This document shows, piece by piece, positions 56,166 to 63,500 of a DNA stretch of 64,000 nucleotides. The notes under the pieces were generated by a model, which ran no database searches, had not been told where the DNA came from, and saw only the letters and a program-made list of their open reading frames with translations. The first letter of the stretch is position 1. The number at the start of each line of letters is the position of its first letter. Position numbers and translations under genes: made by a program. This DNA is from a virus, in IMG/VR virus record IMGVR_UViG_3300046817_000863, positions 1 through 64,000 of that record; one strand, 5' to 3'.

Positions 56166-56365
56166 GCTGGCTCCTTCTGTTTTTGTTTCGCTGCCGAACG
56201 ATACTCATAAAGCCCGAATTCAATCATTCGGTGAACGTGCGTTGCTCGCATGCTAATAGCAAACGCGGCCGGCATAGGGCGCTTGGACCCGAACCACAGA
56301 ATTGACTTTCTGGCCAACGACAAGTCCATCAACTGCTTCAGAGTTTTCACCTTCTTGCCCTTCAC
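56162..56365 (-). CDS. Small basic protein
   Basis: The 67-residue product (MKGKKVKTLKQLMDLSLARK...) is strongly basic and helical, ending AAKQKQKEPA. It may bind DNA. Start and stop overlap neighbours by ATGA. Confidence 0.5.
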   Translation of the reverse strand: MKGKKVKTLKQLMDLSLARKSILWFGSKRPMPAAFAISMRATHVHRMIEFGLYEYRSAAKQKQKEPA

Positions 56366-56664
56366 GTCGGCTCCTTCTCATTCCTCGGGTTGTCTTTTTC
56401 GTACTCTGCGGGCATCGTCTTAAGACACTCACGACACAGCCAGAATTCCCCGTATGCGTACCAGGTGATGCACTTCTGACAGCACTTCCTGTCGCATACC
56501 TCGCACGCCATTTCATGCTCTGAGCAGATTCCCTTGTCACACCGATCGTCTGAGCATTTCTGCTCAACGCCCTCTCCGCACTCGCAATAGAAAGACATCT
56601 CGCGCGCCGGGTGATAGCAAGGTCCGCTGTAATCGCCGACATATCCGCGACATAAATGATTCAA
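56362..56664 (-). CDS. Cys-rich multi-zinc protein
   Basis: The 100-residue product has about 16 Cys in C-x-C, C-x2-C and C-x4-C pairs (FYCECGEGVEQKCSDDRCDK, CEVCDRKCCQKC, LCRECL). This looks like a RING/B-box-like or rubredoxin-like array binding two or more zinc ions. A protein-interaction role is likely. No exact family. Confidence 0.6.
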   Translation of the reverse strand: MNHLCRGYVGDYSGPCYHPAREMSFYCECGEGVEQKCSDDRCDKGICSEHEMACEVCDRKCCQKCITWYAYGEFWLCRECLKTMPAEYEKDNPRNEKEPT

Positions 56665-56846
56665 CTGAAATATCTCCTGATCACGATGCGTACGATCCCG
56701 ACCATGCCGAGCCCCATGAGAGGCAGAGCTATCAGCATGTAGATGAAATCTACCCCGTGCTCCTCCATGAGGACGGCAATGATCACAGCCCCCGCTATCT
56801 GAATAACGACGTCATACCAGGTGATAAGAAAGCGCTCTTTACTCAC
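56661..56846 (-). CDS. Small membrane protein, two spans
   Basis: GTG 56846 overlaps the upstream TGA as GTGA, giving 61 residues. Two hydrophobic spans are visible (VVIQIAGAVIIAVLM and FIYMLIALPLMGLGMVGIV) with a basic end (RIVIRRYFS). It could be a holin-like or anti-holin protein, although it is in the early cluster. Confidence 0.55.
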   Translation of the reverse strand: MSKERFLITWYDVVIQIAGAVIIAVLMEEHGVDFIYMLIALPLMGLGMVGIVRIVIRRYFS

Positions 56847-57046
56847 AGCCCACACTCACATTCGTACTGGTTGCAATTCGGGCACATGGCAGGCATGCAG
56901 TGGAGGCAATACCCTCGCTCCGCAATGTTGCGCTTACACCTGGCTTCACGTACCTCGCGCCGAGAATCACCGACAGTGCGGCCGGAATCGTCAGACTCTC
57001 CCACCGTGGCGCCGAATGCTTGCTCGTCGCTGATGACATCAGCCAT
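56843..57046 (-). CDS. Small protein with C-terminal zinc motif
   Basis: The 67-residue product is acidic at the start and ends with RGYCLHCMPAMCPNCNQYEC and ECGL, a C4-C6 metal cluster. Its stop overlaps the GTG of the next gene. Function is unknown. Confidence 0.5.
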   Translation of the reverse strand: MADVISDEQAFGATVGESDDSGRTVGDSRREVREARCKRNIAERGYCLHCMPAMCPNCNQYECECGL

Positions 57047-57049
57047 TAC

Positions 57050-57238
57050 TTACTTCTTTGCTCTTGATACTTCGAGCGAATAATCGCTAAGCGCAGCACG
57101 AAGCGTGAACTGAGTCCGCGCGTACAGCGGATGCGTCCACAGCCCGTCCGTATTCTGCTGCCAGCCGAAATCGCGCAGATTATGTTCCGGAACCTTGCTT
57201 GTTTCCAGTACTGCCGGTGCTCCAGGAGCAGGCTTCAT
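57050..57238 (-). CDS. Small hypothetical protein
   Basis: ATG 57238 shares a base with the upstream TAA, giving 62 residues (MKPAPGAPAVLETSKVPEHN...). The rest is mixed, with WTHPLYARTQFTLRAALSDY. No motif was recognised. Confidence 0.45.
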   Translation of the reverse strand: MKPAPGAPAVLETSKVPEHNLRDFGWQQNTDGLWTHPLYARTQFTLRAALSDYSLEVSRAKK

Positions 57239-57375
57239 TACTTCAAATCTCCCCATTCATCCCTTTCATCTCTCACCGCGCGAAGTACAGAGCTGATGAA
57301 TTCCCAGATGACGGCAATAGCCACCACCACGAGCACCAATCCGAACTCGAAGATTGCGGCACTGCCCCTGTTCAT
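57238..57375 (-). CDS. Tiny membrane protein
   Basis: The 45-residue ORF (MNRGSAAIFEFGLVLVVVAI...) has one hydrophobic span and a charged tail (VRDERDEWGDLK). Start and stop both overlap neighbouring ORFs, which supports it. The role is unknown. Confidence 0.5.
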   Translation of the reverse strand: MNRGSAAIFEFGLVLVVVAIAVIWEFISSVLRAVRDERDEWGDLK

Positions 57376-57419
57376 CGCATCGCCTTTCCTTCTGCACTTG
57401 GAACAACGTACTCAATCAT
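57372..57419 (-). CDS. Possible 15-residue peptide between coupled genes
   Basis: ATG 57419 to TGA 57372 encodes MIEYVVPSAEGKAMR. It overlaps the upstream stop and the downstream ATG in ATGA style at both ends. It may be a translational relay, not a functional peptide. Confidence 0.35.
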   Translation of the reverse strand: MIEYVVPSAEGKAMR

Positions 57420-57748
57420 TCTTCTCGCTCTCCGCAAATCGAACATTCCCACCATTCCTCGTGCCATCGTTCATAGGGCCCCCAATCCAGACCGTGAGTC
57501 TCCACGTGGTCAGCAGACTTGTGCTCCATGTGCTCCTCGCAGTCATGGTCAGGAACCTCGATTTCCCTGCCGTACATCTCTTCACAGTCACCGCGGTAAA
57601 TGACTTTCATTCGTCCCATCCGTGAGGGCTTAACTCCGAAGATCGCGAACAAAAACGCGAGCACTATAGCCGTAATCATCGCGGCCATTGCCAAACAGAA
57701 CTCAAGCACGGAGAGACATAATTCGATCACGGACATTCTCGTCCTCAT
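57416..57748 (-). CDS. Membrane-anchored acidic Cys-containing protein
   Basis: The 110-residue product has an N-terminal span (LAMAAMITAIVLAFLFAIF), then an acidic, His/Asp/Trp-rich domain (CEEHMEHKSADHVETHGLDW) ending ECSICGEREE. It may bind metal. ATG 57748 overlaps the upstream TGA. Function is unknown. Confidence 0.55.
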   Translation of the reverse strand: MRTRMSVIELCLSVLEFCLAMAAMITAIVLAFLFAIFGVKPSRMGRMKVIYRGDCEEMYGREIEVPDHDCEEHMEHKSADHVETHGLDWGPYERWHEEWWECSICGEREE

Positions 57749-57990
57749 CGGGTACTTGCCTCCGCGTCCTCCTCGGCTTTCCTAGCAAGCTTAAGCACGT
57801 CGGCCGGTGGCTTCTGGGGTACCATTCCGTTCTCGTGCAGCAACTGCCATTCGCGAGCAACTTGCTCTCCGCCTCGTTCTGGGTGGTCGCCTCCCCCGGT
57901 CGCATAGGGTACGGCTACAGCGGCGAGCACGGCTTTAGGAATCAGGTCGTAGAAGGAAAGCAAGTTTTTGTAATCATTGCCCGTTTTCAT
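57745..57990 (-). CDS. Small protein with Ala-rich segment
   Basis: ATG 57990 is preceded by GAGGT and gives 81 residues (MKTGNDYKNLLSFYDLIPKA...). VLAAVAVPYATGGGDHPERG is followed by a charged helix. A longer in-frame start runs through the hairpin region and is not used. No family was recognised. Confidence 0.5.
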   Translation of the reverse strand: MKTGNDYKNLLSFYDLIPKAVLAAVAVPYATGGGDHPERGGEQVAREWQLLHENGMVPQKPPADVLKLARKAEEDAEASTR

Positions 57991-58096
57991 GCTGCGCACC
58001 TCTGACTTTGTGTTACGCCAAAAATGGTCCTCGCCCGCAGTCGAGCGATAGTCTGGATTTTCAACGTCGGAAGGGAAAGCGGGGAAACAAAGAACA

Positions 58097-58127
58097 GGAC
58101 TCACGGATCGAAAAGCTACGTGAGCCC
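58097..58127 (-). terminator. Hairpin downstream of the 19-residue peptides
   Basis: GGACTCACG (58097-58105) pairs with CGTGAGCCC (58119-58127) over 9 bp with one G-T. On the minus strand it is followed by a T-rich tract (TCTTTGTTT). It could attenuate transcription between the peptide genes and the long operon. Confidence 0.5.
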
Positions 58128-58145
58128 TGCCCCCACTCATCCGGC

Positions 58146-58205
58146 CTAGGTTCCCCAGACCAGAACAAATTCGATTAGTTGGTAAACGAAATCGAAATCA
58201 AACAT
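58146..58205 (-). CDS. 19-residue hydrophobic peptide, second tandem copy
   Basis: MFDFDFVYQLIEFVLVWGT is encoded from ATG 58205, preceded by an excellent AAAAGGAGGA site. It is a paralogue of the peptide encoded just upstream (11 of 19 identical, the rest mostly conservative). An amphipathic or membrane-inserting peptide is likely. Type I toxin-like, signalling or leader roles are all possible. Confidence 0.65.
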   Translation of the reverse strand: MFDFDFVYQLIEFVLVWGT

Positions 58206-58262
58206 TCTGTTGCTCCTCCTTTTTTTTTCGGTAAAGCCTCAGGTACAACACCCGAGTCCAGG

Positions 58263-58322
58263 TTAGGAGCCCCAGATAATAACGAAATCGATCAAGCCAG
58301 CCAGAAAGCTAAAGTCAAACAT
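58263..58322 (-). CDS. 19-residue hydrophobic peptide, first tandem copy
   Basis: MFDFSFLAGLIDFVIIWGS is encoded from ATG 58322, which overlaps the end of the HTH gene and follows AAAGGAGA. It shares M-F-D-F-x-F-x3-L-I-x-F-V-x2-W-G with the second copy. Tandem duplication with conserved sequence and two strong ribosome sites is strong support for translation despite the size. Confidence 0.65.
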   Translation of the reverse strand: MFDFSFLAGLIDFVIIWGS

Positions 58323-58566
58323 TTGCTAAGTCTCCTTTCTTTTTTCTTCGTGCCGGCCTGAACTCCTCGAAACCAGGGCACTCGAGCGCCGCCAGTTCCT
58401 TCTCCACCCTCCTGCCCCTGCTGGCAGACTCGCGCTTCAGAATCAGCTCCACAAAAGTGCGTGAAACTTGACACTTCGCGGCGATAGTACTCACAGCAAG
58501 GCGATTACGATAGCGCCATAGCGCTATCGCCTCATCAGGTGTTAGTGTTTGGTGTGACAGTGTCAT
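58315..58566 (-). CDS. HTH regulator, first gene of the long minus-strand operon
   Basis: ATG 58566 gives 83 residues. LTPDEAIALWRYRNRLAVST then IAAKCQVSRTFVELILKR is an HTH with recognition helix. The end is basic (RPARRKKKGDLANV). It diverges from a ribbon-helix-helix gene across a 113-bp region with a 14-bp palindrome, so it may be a phage repressor or Cro-like switch protein. An in-frame GTG six codons upstream is possible. Confidence 0.65.
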   Translation of the reverse strand: MTLSHQTLTPDEAIALWRYRNRLAVSTIAAKCQVSRTFVELILKRESASRGRRVEKELAALECPGFEEFRPARRKKKGDLANV

Positions 58567-58679
58567 CCGGTAGTACGTGATCACAGGTTATAGGGATTTA
58601 GGGGTAAGGTCAATACCCAGGTGCCTGGGTTTACGGGTAAGTGTTTCACCCTAAAGGAAATATAAATATTTGGTGGTAT
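58567..58679. promoter_or_regulatory. Divergent control region with 14-bp palindrome
   Basis: The perfect palindrome CCCAGGTGCCTGGG lies at 58616-58629. On the minus strand, TTGACC (58608-58613) and TATAAC (58587-58592) with a 15-bp spacer could drive the HTH gene. On the plus strand, an A/T-rich TATAAAT near 58661 could serve the other gene. TTTACGGG (58630-58637) recurs at 59134-59141. This is a likely switch region. Confidence 0.5.
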
Positions 58680-59024
58680 ATGCCGACTGGACCAGGTAAA
58701 ACGAAGACATCGATTGAGATTGAGTCAGAGCTGTGGATTGAGGCCCAGATTGCGGCCATACGACGCAGGCGCAACGTCAGGACGATGGTAGAGGAGAGCT
58801 TACGGCTGTGGATGCAGGCAGGAGAGGTTGCCGGCGAGGTGGTGATCCCTGCGCATCACCCAGTGACGCACGCAACGCCAGAGGAGCTGGAAGTCGCAGC
58901 AGCGGCCATTGCACTGCTCAGAGAGGGTAATCAGACCGCAACGGAGATTCTGGACACGATGCTGAGGCGGTACAAGGGGAAGCTGGCGCTGAAGGCGGGG
59001 AAGGAATCGAGGAGGCGAGCCTAG
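58680..59024 (+). CDS. Ribbon-helix-helix-type regulator
   Basis: ATG 58680, five bases after GGTGG, gives 114 residues. TKTSIEIESELWIEAQIAAI then RRRRNVRTMVEESLRLWM is a ribbon-helix-helix DNA-binding domain, with the strand TKTSIEIE entering the major groove. A C-terminal helical part follows (PEELEVAAAAIALLREGN). It faces the HTH gene and probably participates in the same switch. An in-frame ATG 39 bp upstream is possible. Confidence 0.7.
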   Translation: MPTGPGKTKTSIEIESELWIEAQIAAIRRRRNVRTMVEESLRLWMQAGEVAGEVVIPAHHPVTHATPEELEVAAAAIALLREGNQTATEILDTMLRRYKGKLALKAGKESRRRA

Positions 59025-59026
59025 AA

Positions 59027-59074
59027 ACACGAAAGCCCCGAAGCGTTTTCTCTCGCCGCGGGGCCTTTACGTGT
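59027..59074 (+). terminator. Terminator of the RHH gene
   Basis: ACACGAAAGCCCCG (59027-59040) pairs with CGGGGC-CTTT-ACGTGT (59059-59074) with small bulges, then CTTTCTTTG. It begins 3 bp after the stop codon. Confidence 0.75.
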
Positions 59075-59160
59075 CTTTCTTTGACGGTGCTCAAACGCAT
59101 GGTACCCGATACCTGCGCTTCGCGTAATGGGGGTTTACGGGTTTAACGGTAATCCAAAAA

Positions 59161-59208
59161 CACTAAAGCCCGCAGTGACCTGAGGCGGGTCGCGGCGGGC
59201 TTTGAGTG
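59161..59208. repeat. Hairpin with CACTAAAGCCCGC stem
   Basis: CACTAAAGCCCGC (59161-59173) pairs with GCGGGCTTTGAGTG (59195-59208) with one bulge. It resembles the preceding terminator stem but lacks a T-run. It may be a second terminator or an RNA element. Confidence 0.5.
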
Positions 59209-59248
59209 AGGCACAATGCGAAGTTGAATCGAAGTTGCCATCAAGAAT

Positions 59249-59311
59249 AGCACAGAAACACGAAACCCCCATCGCAGTTCGGAGGTTCTGCAGGTGGGGG
59301 CTCGTGGTGCT
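59249..59311. repeat. Long compound hairpin
   Basis: AGCAC, CACGA and CCCCCA at 59249-59271 pair in order with TGGGGG, TCGTG and GTGCT at 59295-59311, leaving a 23-nt loop. It is the third of a row of hairpins sharing a CAC-GAAA-CCCC-like arm. Confidence 0.55.
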
Positions 59312-59458
59312 AAATGGTCGGTTCAGCTTTTTCAGGATACCCGCAAACCCCCGATCGGTGCAACATCAGAAATGTGGGTTCCGGTATTGACGGGTAAGGC
59401 CAGCATGGGTGACTATATCCGTAGCTTGCCGGAAGGTAAGCCGGTCGGTTTGACGTAG
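59294..59458 (+). CDS. Possible small protein inside the hairpin region
   Basis: GTG 59294 lies 7 nt after GGAGGT and opens a 54-residue frame ending MGDYIRSLPEGKPVGLT. The start falls in the arm of a strong hairpin, so its expression is uncertain. The composition looks protein-like, but no homologous motif is known to me. Confidence 0.25.
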   Translation: MGARGAKWSVQLFQDTRKPPIGATSEMWVPVLTGKASMGDYIRSLPEGKPVGLT

Positions 59459-59466
59459 CAGTCCAG

Positions 59467-59670
59467 GTGCTTTCGAGCTTAATTCCCTGGGGATCAGTTC
59501 CCGCCAGCAGCGATGCTGACGCGCCGTTTGCGATAAAGGAATTGGTTGAACGTGCGGAGAGATCGTTAGGCCCTAGTCCCAGAACGGGACTATACACCCA
59601 GTCACCGCGGACCTGTAAGGCGCTGCACGCCGAAGTTGAACACGCAAGTGTTCGAGCGAAGTGCAGGTGA
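59467..59670 (+). CDS. Possible small protein or gene remnant
   Basis: GTG 59467 opens 67 residues (MLSSLIPWGSVPASSDADAP...) with a helix (FAIKELVERAERSLGP). No ribosome site precedes it. It may be a remnant. An antisense frame over the same stretch has poor composition. Confidence 0.25.
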   Translation: MLSSLIPWGSVPASSDADAPFAIKELVERAERSLGPSPRTGLYTQSPRTCKALHAEVEHASVRAKCR

Positions 59671-59850
59671 CGACGCGAGGCGCTGGCTCCGGGGGAAATG
59701 TTCTCGAGCAGTAATCGTTGAGACACACGGCAAACTCCAAGGGGGTTTGTTCTACGTGTGCCTCGGCAAACACTCCACCAAAAGAAATATACGCTTCTGA
59801 AGTTTGTCTTAACTGAGCTTTCTATTGAAACTAGTAGGAGGAAATCAAAC

Positions 59851-60198
59851 TTGCCCCGAATCACGGAGATCGGTCAAGCTTGCAGACACTGCGATACCCC
59901 GGTCATCAAACGCGACCACGGGAATAAAATCCCGCAGAGGAACAAGGGCGGCTACTGGTTCGAATGGTGGCTGGCCTGCCCGAAGTGCAGTGCAGTCTAT
60001 TTCCTGGAATCAGCGAAGCGTTACTACGTCGATCGCCCCACATCCGACACCATCGACAACCCCCGGATTGTCAAATACATGCGCCTTATCGAAGAGAGGC
60101 AAAGCGAAATCGCCGCCATGGAAAAGAAAATCGAGGAAGAACTCGCCTTATTTCGCGCCGGTTTGACAAATAGGCGCAAGACAGGATTACACTGCTAG
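59851..60198 (+). CDS. Zinc-finger/coiled-coil protein, TTG start
   Basis: TTG 59851 follows AGGAGG by 9 nt and is preferred over an ATG 93 bp upstream without such a site. The 115-residue product has CRHCDTPVIKRDHGNKIPQR then WLACPKCSAVYFLE, a C4 zinc ribbon. It ends in a charged coil (IEERQSEIAAMEKKIEEELA). It may bind nucleic acid. Confidence 0.65.
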   Translation: MPRITEIGQACRHCDTPVIKRDHGNKIPQRNKGGYWFEWWLACPKCSAVYFLESAKRYYVDRPTSDTIDNPRIVKYMRLIEERQSEIAAMEKKIEEELALFRAGLTNRRKTGLHC

Positions 60199-60204
60199 GG
60201 GAAA

Positions 60205-60483
60205 ATGCCAGCCAACCTTTCCGTCATTGCGAAGCCGAAAGACACGATCACCCAAACTGAGCTGCGGTCACTGGCTGAATTAGAAGTAACTGTATGGAAA
60301 ATGATGCATGACGTGCATCGCGCGATTGCCAGAATCGGGGATCGGGTGGAGAATGGGGCCGAAGTGGAGTGTGGAGAGTTTGGATATTCGGGCGAAACAG
60401 GAATGATTTTGCCGAGAGGGAAAGCGATGATCTCTCTCGAGTTAGCGGCTACAGCCGTGCCACCAAAGCAAAACAGTGCCTGA
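60205..60483 (+). CDS. Small hypothetical protein
   Basis: The 92-residue product (MPANLSVIAKPKDTITQTEL...) has a helix (VTVWKMMHDVHRAIARIGDR) and a polar end. It starts 6 bp after the preceding gene and ends 21 bp before a strong terminator, so the two form one unit. No family was recognised. Confidence 0.55.
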   Translation: MPANLSVIAKPKDTITQTELRSLAELEVTVWKMMHDVHRAIARIGDRVENGAEVECGEFGYSGETGMILPRGKAMISLELAATAVPPKQNSA

Positions 60484-60504
60484 TTGCTTATAAAGGCAGA
60501 AAAA

Positions 60505-60553
60505 TAGCCCCAGAGATGCGCTTCCCGTCGCGGCTCTGGGGCTACCTTTTTTT
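60505..60553. terminator. Bidirectional rho-independent terminator
   Basis: TAGCCCCAGAG (60505-60515) and CTCTGGGGCTA (60534-60544) form a perfect 11-bp stem. On the plus strand it is followed by CC and TTTTTTT (60547-60553), and on the minus strand by TTTTT. It lies between convergent genes and would end both units. Confidence 0.92.
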
Positions 60554-60597
60554 ACTTCTTACTACTTTGCTTCTACTACTTTACTGCTACTACTTCA

Positions 60598-63500
60598 TCA
60601 ATGGACGCCTACAAATTGTGCAGGTTCCACCCCAATAACTGTTCCGGTCGAATTTGTGTGTTCAACCTGTACCACCGTCAGACGCCCCGGGATCCCGGAG
60701 ATGTGAAGCGTACAGCCGGTTGAGCACGGGGTAGGTGAAACCGCCTCCGCGAGCCATGAAAATGAATCGTACGGCGAAGTGTGAGCCTCATCGGTCACAC
60801 ATGCCTCGGAACTTTCAGTGCATTGGAAGGTCTTCGTTGTCCCCCATTTTGCTCTGGCGTGCGTTGCGCCGACGAGCGCAGGCACCTGAATCGATACGTT
60901 CGCGTTCCAAACTGAGCCCGTTTTCCCGCCTGGCAGGTTGGTCTTGCTCCAGTCGCGGATGTACGTGCTCCTGTCGGGCAAGTTCAGCGCCAGAGGCAGC
61001 GTAGAAACCCCGTTGGCGAAGTTTGCGCTGTGGGTGAGTACTTTGTTGCCGAAAGAGTTAACGGACGGCTCTGAGAAGCCCTGTGTGAGCCCGGGAGGTG
61101 CCGTATACCCCATGAAGCTGAACCAGCGGCCGTTTTCGTAATCGTCGGTCTGCCACATGTATTGTTCGAGGCCGCCCTCCATAGGCCCAAGCCATGATGC
61201 GAGAGGCTGCGACACGCCGTTGTTGGCGACGGGGATAGCGGCGTCGATGTCGATCCCGGGGCCCTTAAAGAACAACTCACCCAATGCGCTGCCTGCTACT
61301 CCGGAGGTGATCCCCGGGCGGTAGTTATAGCAGAGGGTGTAATTGGGGGCCGTTCCCATGTTGCAATCGGGGCCGCTGCGGTCTTTGTAGACCCTGAGCC
61401 CCGCCAGCATGTAAATGGGTGAGAATTGCTTATACTTCTGCGCACGGCAGGCAGCATTGCAGTCAGGGTCGGATGTGCCGTTGAAGTCCCCGTGCTGGTA
61501 CCGGTAAACGCTGGGCAGCGCCGCGACGGGAACAATCGTTCTGGCCTTGTCCTCGAAATTCAGCCCGCCTCCGGAATTGGCGAAATGATGCAAATCGATA
61601 CCGGATCCGCGGTTCACCGAATCGCTTCTCCACGATGCAGCTTGCAGGTATGACTGGGTGAACCCGTTCCCGCCATACACCCCGCCGTACGATGGCCTTG
61701 CGACCTGGTGATATGAGGGCAACTGCCCGGTGTAGTACAGGGCATTGAGATCGCTCATATTGTTGACGGTGATGGCCGACGTATATCCGATCAGATGCTT
61801 CGTCCCGTTGGTGTTTTGCCCAGAGGTGCTGTGACCGGCGAACTCCCCAACCTGGTTGATTATGTTGCTGGTAGTCCCACTGAGGTTCAGCTGCAGGCGT
61901 TTCGTGTACTCGTACCCATGGATGCCGGGGACCATGTTCCCCATCCACCCGTTCGTCAGCCAGAACTGGTTGTAGTAGTCGCCGGGGTTCGTATTTGCGG
62001 TATCGAGACAATTCGGGCCCAGCGGGGTGCCGAATGCCCCGTTGATTTGAATCTGATCCGCCCCGGGACATGAGTAGTATCGTGATCCGGAGCGAAGCGC
62101 CGTGAATTCAACATAGGCATCAGTGACCGCGTGAATCTTTACAATTGTGAGTTTTTCGCAATCGTTACGATCGCCATCGACGCAGAGCTTACCGGACGCC
62201 TGCGACCACGTGAAAGAATCTCCCTCGATAGGCTTCCATTTCGCAGGCAATGCATGCATGCTCGAGTCCCATCCGCAGACGGGGTAGCCCAACGCAGCCA
62301 TGTCGGTAGATCGGTTGCAGACCCAGTTTTTGCCTGCAGCATCGCCGGAACCGGCCGCACGGATACGGACGTACTGGTTAGGAGCGTAGATGTACTGCTG
62401 AAGGCGAGCCTTGAAGTCTGCCGACGGGGTACCATCCCAGCGGCTCTTGTACTGAGTACTCGAAGACCCGGCTGCTGGCGGGGGAGGCCATTTGATCGAA
62501 GTATCGCAGCCCGCGTAAGACGTACCGGCTTTGCAAGCTGCGTCACCGATCCAGGTTCCATCCTGTGCCATAACCGCGATCGGCTTAAACATCGCTGGAG
62601 TACCAAGGATCCCCGAAGCGAACCCTTTGACTCCTGGCGCATTGTTGCTGACGAGTACGGAGTTGGGGAATGTTGCATCCTGAAAGACTCCGTGACAGGC
62701 TCCCCACCGGAACTGTTCGATCCCACCCGCAGTCTCTGCCAGCATGTCTGAATCGCTCATGGTAGACAGGAACCGGATGAGTGTCGCCGATGGACGTGTT
62801 GTCATGTCGAAGGCAGCAATGAGGCATGGATTCGCGTCCTGCGTCCCTCCGTCATTTTTCAGGAATCCGATATTTCCCGACACTCCGACCCATTTCCAGC
62901 CGGATCCAGTATATTCGGGGTAATTGGCTGCGTAACTGGGATATGCACGATTGACCTGCGAGAACACATCCATTGCGGGGGTGGAGCTCGCCGGGGTCAT
63001 GTTTGTCCAGAGCACGTGTCCTGTCTGCCATGAAATCGCATTCCCGTTGTAGGTCTGAGCCCATACTGTTCTGCAGGTGAACGCAGGCGCCCCGGTAGTG
63101 ACACAAGCGGTTGGGTCAGAGACAGGGCTCGCGTCAAGCTCTCCCCTGAGGATGGCGAAACTGCCGCCGGCCGTCTTCGCATACGTGTACAGGACATTCG
63201 GATTAGAGTTGTCCCAGAATGCGTCCTGGTCGAACGGATCCTCACCTACCGGCCTGTCATTGGCGTTAGGGATACTCGTGTTGAACGAGTTGAACTGATC
63301 CCAGCTGAGCGATGTACGATAGATCGGTTTGACGTCGCGATCATCCGCAATCCAGGTAACCGTGCGCGGGGAGTTCTTCATGGTAAACAGGCAGTTGCTG
63401 CCTTTTTTGCCATTGAGCACCAGCGGTACTGGCGAGCATGTAGCGGTCCCGGCCGTGCCTGGTGCCTGTCCGACCCTGCCAGCTACGGTGTACCTGCTGC

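Noticed and set aside
59310-59864. A 184-codon minus-strand frame
   Set aside because: Poor composition, no ribosome site, and it runs antisense to the ribosome site and start of the zinc-ribbon gene at 59851.
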